Positions 10,794 to 22,817 of a stretch of 64,000 nt of DNA are shown one piece after another. The notes below the pieces were generated by a model. That model did no database searches. It saw only the letters and a list, made by a program, of their open reading frames with translations, and was not told the DNA's origin. The stretch's first letter is position 1. Every line of letters starts with the position of its first letter. The position numbers and the translations under genes were made by a program. Origin of the DNA: Athripsodes cinereus (Eukaryota; Arthropoda; Insecta; Trichoptera; Leptoceridae); NCBI GenBank assembly GCA_947579605.1, contig OX388328.1, positions 10,953,684 to 11,017,683 on the forward strand, given 5' to 3'.

Positions 10794-12617
10794 TTGAGAA
10801 ACAAAATCAACAGGGAGTCCAAATTGAGAAAGGAATGCTATCTGCAAGAAAAATGCAGGAATATCAACAGAAATATAAAACAAAGGAAATTTGAAACTGC
10901 ATATTCTGAAGTCAAGAATTTTTTCAATGATAAGACACAACCACGATGTGCTATCCAAGATCAAAACGGCAAACTACTGTTTGAGGATGAATTGATTGTT
11001 AAAAGGTGGAAAGAATACCTAGAACAACTTTACAAAGGAAAGAACATACTTGAGGAAAGTAAAGCACTGGAAACAGAATATGACAAAGAAAATAATGGAG
11101 ATGACATCTTAAGAAGTGAATTTGATAATGCCTTATCAAAATTGAAAGACGGCAAAGCACCAGGTATTGACCTAATTCCATCAGAGTTGCTTAAATGCGC
11201 AGGAAGCGGCATGCTTGACACTTTGTATAAGCTTGTCTGCAAAATATATAACACAGGAGAGATACCTGAGGACTTCGCCAAATGTCTGATACGAGCGCTA
11301 CCTAAGAAAACAGGCACGACAAAGTGCGAACAACACAGAACATTAAGCATGATATCACACGCTTCTAAGATACTCACCAACATTATAATGAAAAGGGCGG
11401 AAAGTAAAATCAACGAAACACTTTCAGAAGATCAATTTGGATTCCGCAAAGAGACAGGTACAAGAGATGCAATTCTGAGTCTAAGACTTGTTCTTGAAAA
11501 GAGAATAACAGTAAATAGAAACACGTATGTAGCATTCATCGACCTAGAAAAAGCATTCGATAAAGTAGAATGGGAACAACTTTTTAAGACTCTAAACCAG
11601 ATAGGAATGAGCTATAAGGACAGAAGAGCAATCTGGAGCCTATACAAGAATGAAATGGCTGTAATTAAAAGCGGAGAGAGCTGCGCAGAAGCGAGGGTAG
11701 AACAAGGTGTGAGACAGGGATGCTCAATGTCGCCAGCACTCTTTAACTGCTATATACAGCGAGCTATTGATGAACTCAGAGAAGAAATGAAGAACTGGAC
11801 AGGAGTAAAAATAAATGGGAAAAAAGTCGACATGATTAGATATGCAGACGACATAGCACTGCTCGCAGACTCCGAGATGGAGCTGAACGAAGCCTTAGGG
11901 AAAATGGAAAGTATACTGTTGTCAAAGTACAACATGAAAATAAATAAAGATAAAACAAAATGTATGGTCGTTGGAAGGGAGGAAGCGACTGCGAACATTG
12001 CCATAAATGGAGTGAGCATCAAACAAGTAAGAGAATTCGTGTACTTGGGCAGCAGAATAAACCAGGACGGACGCTCCAAATCAGAAATTGTGAGCAGAAT
12101 AAACCAGGCACGAATTGCCTTTAACAAAAAATCCAAAATATTAGAATCCCCTAATATTGATCTAAGCGTGAGGAAGAATCTCACTAAAGCCTTTGTGTGG
12201 AGCATTTTGTTATATGGGTGCGAGACGTGGACCATCAGCAAGAGGGAAAGCGGACGGTTAGCGGCATTTGAAATGTGGTGCTATAGACGCATGCTGAAGA
12301 TTCATTGGTCGGAACACGTCGAAAACGAAGAAGTGTTAACCAGGGTTAGCGAAAAAAGGCAACTCCTCAAAAGAATCTGCCAACAACGAGCTAATTGGAT
12401 TGGCCACAACATCAGGCACCCAGGACTGCTCATCGCAATCGCAGAGGGCAGGACCGAAGGCACAAATGGCAGAGGTCGACCGAGAGACGCCTATATGGAC
12501 CAACTGAAGAGGGACATGAGCTGTGGCTCATATATGGAGTTGAAGAGACTAGCTGAGAATAGGGAGGAGTGGAGAAATAAGTCAAAACTCGTTGCAGACC
12601 AATCCAATGGATTGTAA
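10794..12617 (+). CDS. Non-LTR retrotransposon reverse transcriptase (RTE-like), 5'-truncated element with an intact RT ORF
   Basis: This 607-codon ORF carries a complete reverse transcriptase. Visible features are a pre-RT region with WKEYLEQLY, the LKDGKAPGIDLIPSELLK block, FGFRKETGTRDAI, AFIDLEKAFDKVEW (first catalytic Asp), EQGVRQGCSMSPALFN, IRYADDIALLADS (YADD active site), and a C-terminal YGCETW, CYRRMLKIHW and WIGHNIRH region followed by GRGRPRDAYMDQL. The start was taken from the first Met in the open frame. No apurinic endonuclease domain is present; the sequence begins just after an A-rich tract (10760-10785), so the 5' part has been lost. The 3' end is a short TA-repeat (12625-12640). 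A second copy of the last ~115 bp lies at 36972-37085 (-). I infer a dead-on-arrival insertion whose RT frame has not yet decayed, so it is probably fairly young. Confidence 0.9.
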   Translation: MRNKINRESKLRKECYLQEKCRNINRNIKQRKFETAYSEVKNFFNDKTQPRCAIQDQNGKLLFEDELIVKRWKEYLEQLYKGKNILEESKALETEYDKENNGDDILRSEFDNALSKLKDGKAPGIDLIPSELLKCAGSGMLDTLYKLVCKIYNTGEIPEDFAKCLIRALPKKTGTTKCEQHRTLSMISHASKILTNIIMKRAESKINETLSEDQFGFRKETGTRDAILSLRLVLEKRITVNRNTYVAFIDLEKAFDKVEWEQLFKTLNQIGMSYKDRRAIWSLYKNEMAVIKSGESCAEARVEQGVRQGCSMSPALFNCYIQRAIDELREEMKNWTGVKINGKKVDMIRYADDIALLADSEMELNEALGKMESILLSKYNMKINKDKTKCMVVGREEATANIAINGVSIKQVREFVYLGSRINQDGRSKSEIVSRINQARIAFNKKSKILESPNIDLSVRKNLTKAFVWSILLYGCETWTISKRESGRLAAFEMWCYRRMLKIHWSEHVENEEVLTRVSEKRQLLKRICQQRANWIGHNIRHPGLLIAIAEGRTEGTNGRGRPRDAYMDQLKRDMSCGSYMELKRLAENREEWRNKSKLVADQSNGL

Positions 12618-12670
12618 CTCATTATATATATATAAACGTTGACACATTGAACAATCAAGTAACTGACTAA

Positions 12671-13202
12671 GGGCCAATATTATAAAAGTCCGTTAGCTCA
12701 AGTTATTTTAATATGGTCCAAAATTTGATATAACTACTCGTTTTTCAGCATTATAAACATCCGTTGATATTATTTCAGTAAAATGTTACCATCGGCTTTA
12801 ACTGGCTGACCGACCAGGGGTTAGTTTTGACGACTAGCATTGCTGTCTCACTATTTGCCTGAAGAGAGAAAGAAATAACAATAGATGAATCTACGCACGT
12901 GTTTTGTTAGGATATATTCTCATAGCATCGCTGTCAGTTACTCATTTGTTTTGTCTAAATTATGAGATTGTTGGGTGAAGGTTTTATGAATGAGGAGCAG
13001 GTATATAAAAGGGACAGGCAAGATCTTATGTGACCACCGGTTGAAAACAATGTGTACAGTAGGCAAAAATATTTCTTTTTAACGAATTGTCAAAATAGTT
13101 TTATAATACAGTATCTAGTAGAATGTACGAACAGATCTCCATCCGTTCGTAAAGTGTCGACATACTTACGAGTATTGGGTTCCTCGTTTATAATTTCGGC
13201 CC
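12671..13202. mobile_element. PIF/Harbinger-type MITE with TAA duplication
   Basis: The left end GGGCCAATATTATAAA and the right end 'tttataatttcggccc' form an imperfect TIR of about 16 bp. Identical TAA triplets flank it (12668-12670 and 13203-13205). A 3-bp TWA duplication with a GGGCC-type TIR is the usual signature of PIF/Harbinger elements. It has no transposase. It sits about 30 bp after the tail of the LINE at 10794-12617. Confidence 0.75.
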
Positions 13203-13465
13203 TAAGTATATTTTATATTCATTTTATTATTCACACCACATTGGTTACAATATTATAAACTAAAACAAAGTATCATAAAAAATATCAGTTATACTAATTT
13301 TATTCAATGCAGAGAGCTCGAGTTTATCACTAAAATGCGATGTCTTCCCACTAACCCGGTTAAAACTATAGGTCTTCTTTACAAAGTTTTCTTGAGTTCA
13401 TCCATTTATCCAATCACGGTATCTCTTACAAGTGACAGTTGTCTGCACTGTACCAATTAAAGTTA

Positions 13466-13722
13466 TGACTTTCAGGATGGGTGGCGGCTGGCATAACCAT
13501 CACTGAACTGTACATTTTAAATGTCTCAAAACGTGATGTTCTACGAATACCAGATTGATAGATTTCTAAAACTACTATTAAATGCCTACCATCATGGCAT
13601 ATCCCACAAGTGGGATAGCCAACGGACCAACTGTAACAAATTTAAAATGAAAAAAGGCTTTTTTCCAACACCCTCGTACAGTGCACTCGAAAACTTATGG
13701 AAAAGAATGAGAAATCATTGAT
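13466..13722 (-). repeat. SINE-A copy
   Basis: The reverse complement contains, in order, 'ttttcgagtgcactg', 'agtgatggttatgccagcc', 'atcccacttgtgggatatgc' and 'catgatggtaggcat', matching the full copy at 1168-1421. It is internally diverged. Confidence 0.65.
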
Positions 13723-14040
13723 AGCATTTCCATATCACTACTTCCACTTTCATCATTTTTCAATCAGGTCCATGTTTTTTAAAATTTTGTTTAATTATTT
13801 GCCATTGTGGCGTTAAGATTAATAAAAATTGCGTTCAACAATCCCGCTAGTCCATGTTTGTATGTAAATTTGTAACTTGCACTTATGTAAATACATATAT
13901 GTATTTACATAAGTGTCGGTACTAGAATGGTATAATGCACCAGCATTTTTGCCATTCTCGATACAACAAAACTGTTAACAATGAATTAATAATTATAAAT
14001 AAAACACTTATTTATAGTATATCCACAGTGACTTTTTATT

Positions 14041-14092
14041 GGACGCGAGCCGGCTTTCAAGAGCTTCCGCTCTCATCATCAGGCTGTCGAAA
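14041..14092 (-). ncRNA. Hammerhead ribozyme motif (type I, Penelope-like)
   Basis: On the minus strand CTGATGA (14076-14082) is followed by a stem II with a GGAA loop (AGAGC/GCTCT), then GAAA (14055-14058), then the self-complementary GCCGGC and TC at the predicted cleavage site. Stem I is weak here: one C-G pair, a 4-nt bulge and two more pairs, compared with the better copy at 39541. The core is intact. Confidence 0.6.
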
Positions 14093-14519
14093 AGTAAAGA
14101 AATTACAAGTTAACATAAAAACGTAACATTATATCAAGCAGATATCATGTATACTAAGTTCCAGATACTCATGTATACTAAGTTCCAGAGGAAGGCTACC
14201 TCTTAAAAAAATAATGCTCATCTCTGATATGGGTTTTTGTGGTTTCCCCAATATTGTTATGAGGCAAATGCTGGAGATGTTTTTCTTAAAATCCGTCCAC
14301 AACGGTACTTTATTTCAATTGTTTGTTACCACTATCTTAATCACCACTTTTGTTTTGCTATCCAATAACATACTATATATATATATAGCAGAAACACAAC
14401 ACCTATTCTGCAAATCCAATCTGCATGTTCCGGTGACGGGCCGTGTCTCGTCCCACATGCAAAGGCAAGAGCCAAGTCTCTGCCCGACTGTACGCAGTGA
14501 AATGGAGTAAAACCTTCAC

Positions 14520-14523
<4 letters not shown>

Positions 14524-14571
<48 letters not shown>
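14524..14571. repeat. (TA)n microsatellite
   Basis: About 24 perfect TA units. Tyr/Ile-alternating readings through it on both strands are artefacts. Confidence 0.95.
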
Positions 14572-14575
<4 letters not shown>

Positions 14576-14850
14576 AATGCTTTGATTTTCGTATTAAACT
14601 GGTTATTTGCACTTACGTATGTGAATTATATGTGAGATGTAACACGATAGGTATGATTTTAACATGAAGCTAAGCATCACTTGCAGAGTAGAGAGAAAGT
14701 ATTAGGTGTCCCGACGCTTACGAATCGGCTCTGGCTGGCTTAAGCGCTTTACACCATGGTAACGTTCACCCATTCCACCTTTTCTCTCTTATGCTTCTCT
14801 CATAGTATATATATATATATTCGTTACCAACTTGTAATTTCTTTACTTTT

Positions 14851-14899
14851 CAGCAGCCTGATGATGAGAGCGGAAGCTCTTGTAAGCCGGCTCGCGTCC
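14851..14899 (+). ncRNA. Decayed hammerhead ribozyme motif
   Basis: CTGATGA at 14858-14864, the same stem II and GCCGGC-TC as the sister copies, but the conserved GAAA is GTAA (14882-14885). This change should abolish cleavage. Confidence 0.6.
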
Positions 14900-15399
14900 A
14901 ATAAAAAGTCACTGTGGATATACTATAAATAAATGTTTTATTTATAATTAATTCAACATGAATTTCTACCAAGTACAGTCGGTTGAAAATATCAACTTTG
15001 TTAACAATGGGTTAAACTGCACTCTTCACTTTTGAACCGGCTACAACAATGATGTATAGATAACAATTGCAAATGTTATCATTATATCAATATAAAAATA
15101 TGTATTTTAATCTTACTTTATGGTTATTATAGCTGTCAGTCTATCAATAATTTGATCCGATGCAATAAATTTATATTACTGCACATCGGGTGTGTAAATC
15201 ATTAGCTTTATTAGATGAGTTATTGTTACGAAACAAAACATTGTAAAAATTGTTTGGATATCAAACTGCGTCATAAAATGTTTGACAATGACTCGTTATG
15301 TAATTGTGCATTCCTAAAATAACACGCATTCGAGACGTGCCAGAGAAAGATTTATTAATGTTATTAGTACGTCTGACATCTTAATACTTTACTTACATA

Positions 15400-15515
15400 G
15401 TATATATAGCGATAAGCCCATTGCACAAATTTATTTGTCTGGTTTAAATTCTACAATGTTTATATTTTAATAATGTTTGTTTTTTTTGTGCAATAAAGAT
15501 TTTTATTATTATATA
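15400..15515 (+). mobile_element. Jockey-like LINE 3' UTR remnant
   Basis: The order 'atagcgataagccc', a T-rich stretch, and 'gtgcaataaagatttttatt' before an ATT repeat is typical of 3' ends of insect Jockey-clade elements. Similar pieces are at 28190-28335 and 41355-41480. No coding part is left. Confidence 0.55.
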
Positions 15516-15714
15516 TTCCACAAACCAGTTGCATGTAATAAACATGCAAGACGTCATCTCTGTGCGACAAAAAGTTAAGGTATTGTAGATGGGCCGCAAA
15601 CCTCATAGCTGAATTTAAAATGTAATTTTTTGAATATTTGCATTTTACAGAGTAATCACGAAAACTTATGCCAGCTATCTTTAATCGTGTTCGATGGTTT
15701 TCAGGAGTGTGAAG

Positions 15715-15834
15715 ATGGCGGCAGCACGTTTGCTGAAAGCTAGAGTTACAAATTACCTTAAGGAGATCCCAAAAACCACCAAATACAATGTTAAAGACTG
15801 TGAAAACCTAGAGTTATTGCCAATAAAAATATGA
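15715..15834 (+). other. Short ORF, possible orphan first exon
   Basis: Thirty-nine codons start with MAAARLLKARVTNYLKEIP, a basic, alanine-rich start that could be a mitochondrial presequence. An acceptor-like TTTTCAG lies 12 bp before the ATG, and the GAAGATGGCGGC start context is good. The frame ends inside a hairpin (15815-15873) that looks inserted. I see no continuing exon and do not recognise the protein. Chance is possible. Confidence 0.25.
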
Positions 15835-15873
15835 CATATTGGCCATCCGATGTCATATTTTTATTGGCAATAA
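15815..15873. repeat. Perfect 24-bp inverted repeat
   Basis: TTATTGCCAATAAAAATATG and four more bases at 15815-15838 are exactly inverted at 15850-15873 around an 11-bp loop. It interrupts the short ORF 15715-15834 and may be a small palindromic insertion. Confidence 0.85.
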
Positions 15874-16775
15874 AAGACCACCTTTTTGTTTAGTAATTGC
15901 AGTTAATCAGCTGTTTACCCCCACAAGGAGATGCTGTGATAGTCTAGAAAAATATTTAATATTTTTTTCATACTTTTGGTGCTGGTCTATGGTTTTCCGG
16001 TAGCATAGGGTAGTCCCTAGTCTCCACAATTAAGTGATTCCGTGCCAATTGCGTTACAACATTCCTAATGCTTGGATGCTGTAGTCATACATATCGTTCC
16101 TCTTCTGACTAACTGTCGTATCTGCCTAAATGTAAATTGTTTAGGCGAGCGTTTTTTGTGTTTTGCCGTGCATATTTTCGTCTCCCCTAGTTATACAATA
16201 CAGTGTAAATATATTACATTATTTTATTTGTATTCTTATATATCTCAGAATCATTTTTGTGGTGAAATTTGAGGAATTAGTAGATACAACAACACATTTT
16301 ATTTAGAATAATCCGTAAATACGACAACAAATCAGAAAGCTCTGTTCCAGGATAACGGTAACAGTTACAGGTATGATCTTCAGTGAGAACATGCAGGGCA
16401 CATATAAGTACACATTGGTGATCATAACTCGATTTCGCCAAAAATGTCAGATACGACAGTCAGAAGAGGGACGATATGATGTATTGTGAATAAGATTTGG
16501 AATCTTGAAGACTGAGCTAGGACTATCATTGCTTCAGTATTTTTTAAAATTGTTTTTCTTTGGTAAGTATTTAAGATTGCTACAGTTCAAAATGAAGTAA
16601 AAAAGAAATGAGTTAGTTAGAAAATAACTGACAGTAATTTCAGTGTAACATTTATACTGATTTATTGAAGAGGTGCTTAAGAATTTCAACTTAATAGTAA
16701 ATTTGTTATAATTTTTGTTATTGGGCGCTGAAAAACTCAACTATTGATGCTCTTTCAATAATTATAATTGGTCAA

Positions 16776-17045
16776 ATTAATTATAAATAAAACACTTATT
16801 TGGGTACATAACAAAACCCAGATATATCTTTTTTTTTTTTTTTTAAAAAATCTTCAGTATATCTAAACTGACTTTTTATTAGACGTGAGCTGGCTTTCTA
16901 GAGTTTCCGCTATCATCGTCAGCTCAAGAAAGCCGGCTCGCATCCAATAAAAAGTAGCAGTGGATAGAAGTACTAAAGAAGTTTTATATTTATAATGAAT
17001 TTAACATGAACTTTCACCAAAAACCGTCGATTGAAAATATCAACT
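16776..17045. mobile_element. Palindromic Penelope-like terminus pair
   Basis: Two units of the family at 13977-14960 meet head to head at about 16922. The left (minus) unit keeps a diverged hammerhead core: CTGACGA at 16916-16922, GAAA at 16895-16898 and GCCAGC-TC after it. The right unit starts inside the motif. A T/A-rich run at 16831-16850 lies in the left arm. Confidence 0.6.
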
Positions 17046-17059
17046 TTTAATTATTGGTC

Positions 17060-17180
17060 AATTTATTTATGGTGCCGTTTAATGATACATGACCATCTTT
17101 AGGGCACTAAGACTTCTTCTGAACAGTAGCATTTTCAACATGGTCCTAAATGAGGTGGAAGACTAATTATCAGTGTAGAG
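17060..17180 (-). mobile_element. Non-LTR RT 3' remnant
   Basis: GGTGCCGTTTAATGATACATGACC and the following CATCTT-AGGGC block match the 3' end of the minus-strand fragment at 33085-33130. It is diverged and has no open frame. Confidence 0.45.
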
Positions 17181-17528
17181 CAGGGATGCACAGACTTATA
17201 GGGAACAGGGGCCACTCGGGAAGATTATGAGGCAAGGACGGGCCACTATGAGAAAATTCACACTAAAGTTTTAATTTCTAGAAATGCTCACACATTGAAA
17301 TTTCTACTCCCCCGTCACCGAATTTTCAAAATGGTACAAGAGTTTGAAATATTTCAAAAACTCTCCGGTTTTCTTAAAGAATATTTTCTCGCAGTACCTT
17401 TTTCTACAATGTACCGGGTATTTGTACCGATTGTTTGTAATATCCGATTATTACTGGTATTTTTTTTATATTATATAATTCGCTGGTGGGCCGCAGGCTA
17501 CATGCAGCCCGTGGTTTGTGCATCGCTG
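17181..17528. mobile_element. hAT-type MITE
   Basis: The ends CAGGGATGCACA and TGTGCATCGCTG are inverted repeats. The flanking octamers GTGTAGAG (17173-17180) and GTGTAAAG (17529-17536) match at 7 of 8 positions, the size expected for hAT insertions. Subterminal 'gggccgcaggctacatgc' blocks are typical of this group. It is non-coding. Confidence 0.8.
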
Positions 17529-18257
17529 GTGTAAAGGATCATGATATATAATGTACTAAATTAAATAATAGACAAAATGTATCTTAAAATATACAATTGA
17601 TAAGAATACTTTAATATCAAATTTAACACAAACAATAAGTCAAAACTTAAATATATAAATAATATTTACAAGAAAGCAGTTATGACAAATGGAAATAACA
17701 TCGCAAATATATAATAATAGTAAGACTATTGAAAATATTGCTATTAATTATTACAAAAACTGGAGGTTCAACATTGGATTAATCATCTTATTTTTCGCTT
17801 TACTGTATTATGTTATTTAAAAAATTGTGAACAATTATGTCACAATACAAAAAGTATGCCTGAAATTATAGCAAATACCTACACAATTTGTTTTTTTTTT
17901 TAAGAACGAAAAAACCATTTATAAAAAATTATTTTACCAATGAATGTGCATCGCTATTATTAAGAATATTGTGTATAAAATACATACTGCTTGGGAAGAT
18001 GAAATCATCACAAAATCATGCCGTAAAAAATACAACTGCATGTTATTTACGATTTCTTGTTTTACAACATTGTGAGGAAGCAACGTTGAGGAAATTTTGA
18101 ATGTTTTCACTCATGTTTCAACAATCAACACTAATTTTGATACTTAAAACAATAAATACTAAAAATTAAACAAATATTTCTATAAATGTGTTGGTGTCTG
18201 CAATGTTAAATCATGATTTACATAACGCTAATGATGATGGATATGCTGTGAATTTGT

Positions 18258-19149
<892 letters not shown>

Positions 19150-21639
19150 CTACAAGAAAAACAACAAAAATCACAACTGGACATGACTAAGAAACGTTAA
19201 TGCTAGAAAAATACTCATATTAAATATTTAACTCATTTGGCTAGATTTAAAATATCATTATAAAGCTTGGACGTACAAAATTACTGTAATTATACTCCTT
19301 AAAAACAGATTACAATATAAAATCTAAGGAAATTCTATCGGTGACAAATAATTTGGAGGTTATGTACGACCAAATTATAGTTGAATTTAATGAGTTTCAG
19401 TACAAACCTTGTTTTAATGTCGTATGATGGGATACAATTAATGTTGGTATTGTGTTATTATAAAGAAATAATGTAAAGGAAACTACAATTATGAAATATT
19501 ATTAAATCACAACTGACAGCGCGCGCACAACGCAACTAACACGCACAAAAACAAATGTCAAAGTGGTAGGGGTTAGAGATGGGAGAAACAAACGAAGGAC
19601 TCTCAGTCACAGTCGTAACAGGTACTAACGTTAGGTATCTGTTAAATGTGTCGTAATTTGTAAACATAATTATTTTATGAAGCTCGATTTACGTGTGCAA
19701 AGATTTAAAAAAAAATATTATTCACCAGGCTATATTTATGTAATCAAAATAACGTTTAATTTAATGTATTCCTTTGAAAAATCTTGCACAAAATAAACAA
19801 GTTTTAATTAAAATAAAACATATTATAGAAAGATATTCAAAAGCTGTGAAGTGACATTAATTGTGTGATAATTTTAATTTATAATTTCTTTATTTGTAAT
19901 AATGACTAGTTCTCATAATAAATTATCCATTGTAAATTGATATCAATTTTACTATGAAAGAACGAGTGAAATTGTATATTTTTAAATCTTATTGTAAATT
20001 GAGTCAACAGAAAAAACTAACAATTTAAATCTTTTGAAAGAGCATCAGCTAGTACCTGTTACCCTCTGTAATAGCAATTCGGAAGTAAAAGAGCATAGAT
20101 CATCCATCTCTAAAATCCGGATTATTCTAGAACACAATCAATATGGCGTCGTGTGTCAGTGTTGCTAGACGATAAAAATGTTGCCAAGTGAAAAAAAAGA
20201 AACGTAGTAGGCTTTCGCACGATCGATTGAGGAATTCATTTTATTTTGTTGCATATTTTCATTTTTTTGATGATGTAATGATGTTTTGGAATATATATAA
20301 ATTATCAATAAAATTTATTGCAGTACAATTATACAATAATCTCAATTGAAAGTCGGACCAGATAAAAATTATATTGCAAAATACCGGTACAAATACCAAT
20401 TTTATTGCTGTATTAATTACATTGTTTTCGAATTTCTCAGAGGAATAAGTATAAACAATCGATTTTACTTATCGGATTATTGGATTCGTTTTATTGCACG
20501 ATGGATAACAATTATAACATATGATAAATCTACAAAACTGAGTTTTTTCGAGTTATTTTCAGTTCATTCTCGCATCCAAATGGTCTTGTTAGTGAACAAT
20601 AAATAAATCATTAAAAATAATTAGTGCAATAATTTCAAATATATTATTGAATAATCAAAGTGATATTTCTGTGATTGTGGCGAATACTTTAATTTTGTTT
20701 GTAATTTTTGTTAAAAAGGTAGGTACCTAACAATTTTTTGTAATAAAATTCATTGTGACACGTTTTTCAATTACGCGCGAAATTTAAAAAAAGTAATGTC
20801 ATTTTAAATTACGCGGGAAGTTTAAAGAAATTGAATTTTCCAATAGAATATATTTCGTTAGTGTTCTAATTTTTGTGGCATGTTTGATTTTTTTTTCTGA
20901 TTTTGAAAAAAAAATCAGGGAGTGAATAAAAATAATACTTGTTAACATATTATCAGGCAATTAGCAGACATTGAAAATAATCTTAGACATTGGGCAACAT
21001 GCTCTGGTTGTCTTGATATAGATTAAGTTAGAGCCATGGTTGAAGAAAAGTTCAGCAATTTTATTATAAATCTACCAAATTGTGAATGCTAGGACATAAA
21101 ATGGTGACCAATTTTATGAAGTAGAGTTAAAAATAGTTAACTGCGTGAAAAGTTGAAAAAATAAACATTTTTTAAGCTGCTGCCTTCCCCGTTAAATTAC
21201 ATACTGGGTACACCCTAAAGTGTTTATATGTATTTGAAAACCATGTTTATACGATGTAACTTTGTGCAAAATCTAATCGGAAGAAGTGAGAAACGCATCC
21301 CAACGCTTACGAATTAGCCCTAGGCTGGTTTAGGTGATCACTTTCGGTGTCCATGGACAACGTTCACCAATTCCGCCGTTCTCACTGTCACGATCTAAGG
21401 CTCACCAATCGAGAATCAGTTGATGCTAATCATAGAAGCAACCATTTTTTGGGATCTCATATTTCAATCAACAATCAAATGGATCACGATCTCCCGTCTA
21501 AATATTGCCGGAACAACTGCAAGTACCTAGTTGTGCACAAATCCGGTAAAACAGTAAAAAAATAGTAAATATTAAAAATCGATCTTCAAGAATCGGTATC
21601 AAAAGGTCCAATCATAATTATCTCCCAGTATCGGCATAC
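19150..21639. other. Intergenic region upstream of POLR2L
   Basis: A CG-containing patch at 19515-19545 ('cagcgcgcgcacaacgcaac') about 370 bp upstream of the POLR2L ATG is a plausible promoter region. The rest (19650-21200) is AT-rich with no convincing exon. The 86-codon plus reading at 20346-20606 has unremarkable composition and no family resemblance. A patch at 21290-21570 resembles 14700-14790 (tagcttacgaatcggctctggctgg-type text) and is probably a repeat. Confidence 0.4.
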
Positions 21640-22085
21640 CAGTGGCGCAGCTAGGGTCATCTGCGCCTGGGGACAAAGTCTGCGCCCCTTTTCGGAGTCC
21701 TCAAGAAATTTTTGAAATTTTACGGTTTATATGGTTCATTTTTGAAGCATGAAGAATAATATGTATTATGAAGAATGAACCCGAACTGATCTTTGTTAAA
21801 AAAAACGCCATCAGCAATCCTGCATTGTGGATGTGTCATTTTGTTTATGAGTAGAATGGCGCCCCTTAATGCTCAATGGGGGCGCCAAAATCGTGTTTGC
21901 CAACTGGTTTGAAATGAAGATATTTGTGGAGCTCCAAAATTTAATCTTGCAAAAGTATTTGGGATACATTAGCTTACATCAAAATAAAATTAAAAAAAAG
22001 TTTTAATAGGTACTCATTTTGGCGCCCCCTAATGTGGCGCCCGGGGACATATATCCCCCCCCTGCCCCCCCTAGCTACGCCACTG
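21640..22085. mobile_element. hAT-type MITE with perfect 8-bp duplication
   Basis: The ends CAGTGGCGCAGCTAGGG and CCTAGCTACGCCACTG are inverted repeats of a well-known hAT type. The octamer CGGCATAC flanks both sides exactly (21632-21639 and 22086-22093). Subterminal GCGCCC blocks face each other. It is inserted in the RT remnant described next. Confidence 0.93.
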
Positions 22086-22093
22086 CGGCATAC

Positions 22094-22560
22094 TCTGAAA
22101 TGGCTAACAATGTATCAAAGACGTGAGTTTCATATTTTATCTCTTGTTCATAAAACACTTTATTGAACGTCTTTTCCTTACTATTTGAAAGAAAAATTCG
22201 AGTATCTAGCGAACTATGGCCTACCATTGCATTCCTACAACGAGCGTCTTCTATCTGGCAATTCCATACATAACACCAATTTCTATTCTCAATCATTCTT
22301 AGTATGTGGTTCTCGTTGCTGGAACAATCTCCCTTCTTCTCAAAAATATCTCAATCTTTTAATGGATTTAAATACGCCGTCAAGAATTACTTATTGTCTT
22401 CTAACTTAGCATTCGTGCCCTAACTCGGCCCTTCCTATAGTTCCCGGTCCCTTTGGAGTGTTAGGTGTGTGGAGTGTTGATTTTTTTTCTTATTTATATT
22501 TATGTAGAGATTTATTGTTTGTGTTTTTATAGTTATTATTTTTATTTGTATTTAGTGTTA
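22094..22560 (+). mobile_element. Non-LTR RT C-terminal remnant
   Basis: A plus frame at 22185-22405 contains LPLHSYNERLLSGNSIHNTN and SFLVCGSRCWNNLPSS, the usual end of CR1/Jockey-type RTs (R-R-F-xxAxxxWNxLP). It ends at a TAG, and 22100-22180 upstream is out of frame. The hAT MITE at 21640 split it. Confidence 0.65.
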
Positions 22561-22710
22561 ATGTGACATGGTTAGATGGAAAAAATCACTATAATATAGT
22601 GATAATCTCGCCACTGCATATAATTACATTTTTCTTACGTAAACTGATTTGTTGAAGGTAATATTTAAATTAAATCAAACACTGTTTCATTCCACTATGA
22701 GATTGTTTTG

Positions 22711-22757
22711 ATTATTAGAACGTTTTCAACTACAGTGTAGTCATCATCAGTAATAAC
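22711..22757 (-). ncRNA. Hammerhead ribozyme motif, left arm
   Basis: On the minus strand: stem I 5' strand TTATTA, CTGATGA (22744-22750), stem II ACTAC-ACT-GTAGT, GAAA (22724-22727), self-complementary ACGT (22720-22723), TC (22718-22719), then TAATAA closing stem I with six pairs. All core positions fit. Confidence 0.7.
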
Positions 22758-22771
22758 ACAATACATTACTG

Positions 22772-22817
22772 ATATTACTGATGATGACTACATTGTAGTT
22801 GAAAACGTTCTAATAAT
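22772..22817 (+). ncRNA. Hammerhead ribozyme motif, right arm
   Basis: Plus strand: TATTA, CTGATGA (22778-22784), stem II ACTAC-ATT-GTAGT, GAAA (22801-22804), ACGT, TC (22809-22810), then TAATA pairing with the 5' strand (five pairs). The core is intact. Confidence 0.7.

Larger units (their letters stand above)
13977..14960. mobile_element. Inverted pair of Penelope-like termini (fold-back arrangement)
   Basis: A ~150-bp unit at 13977-14131 (minus orientation) is repeated inverted at 14830-14960. Each unit contains 'cctgatgatgagagcgga' with 'agctcttg', then the CCGGCTCGCG block, then AATAAAAAGTCACTGTGG. Between them lie a (TA)n microsatellite (14524-14571), a second TA run (14805-14820) and other DNA. 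The same unit is single at 39541-39690 and palindromic at 16776-17045. Confidence 0.7.

Noticed and set aside
11030..12241. Long minus-strand open frames (127 and 163 codons) under the LINE ORF
   Set aside because: Antisense shadows of the RT reading frame; no family resemblance.
14403..14667. Open frames of alternating Tyr/Ile on both strands
   Set aside because: They are produced by the (TA)n microsatellite at 14524-14571.
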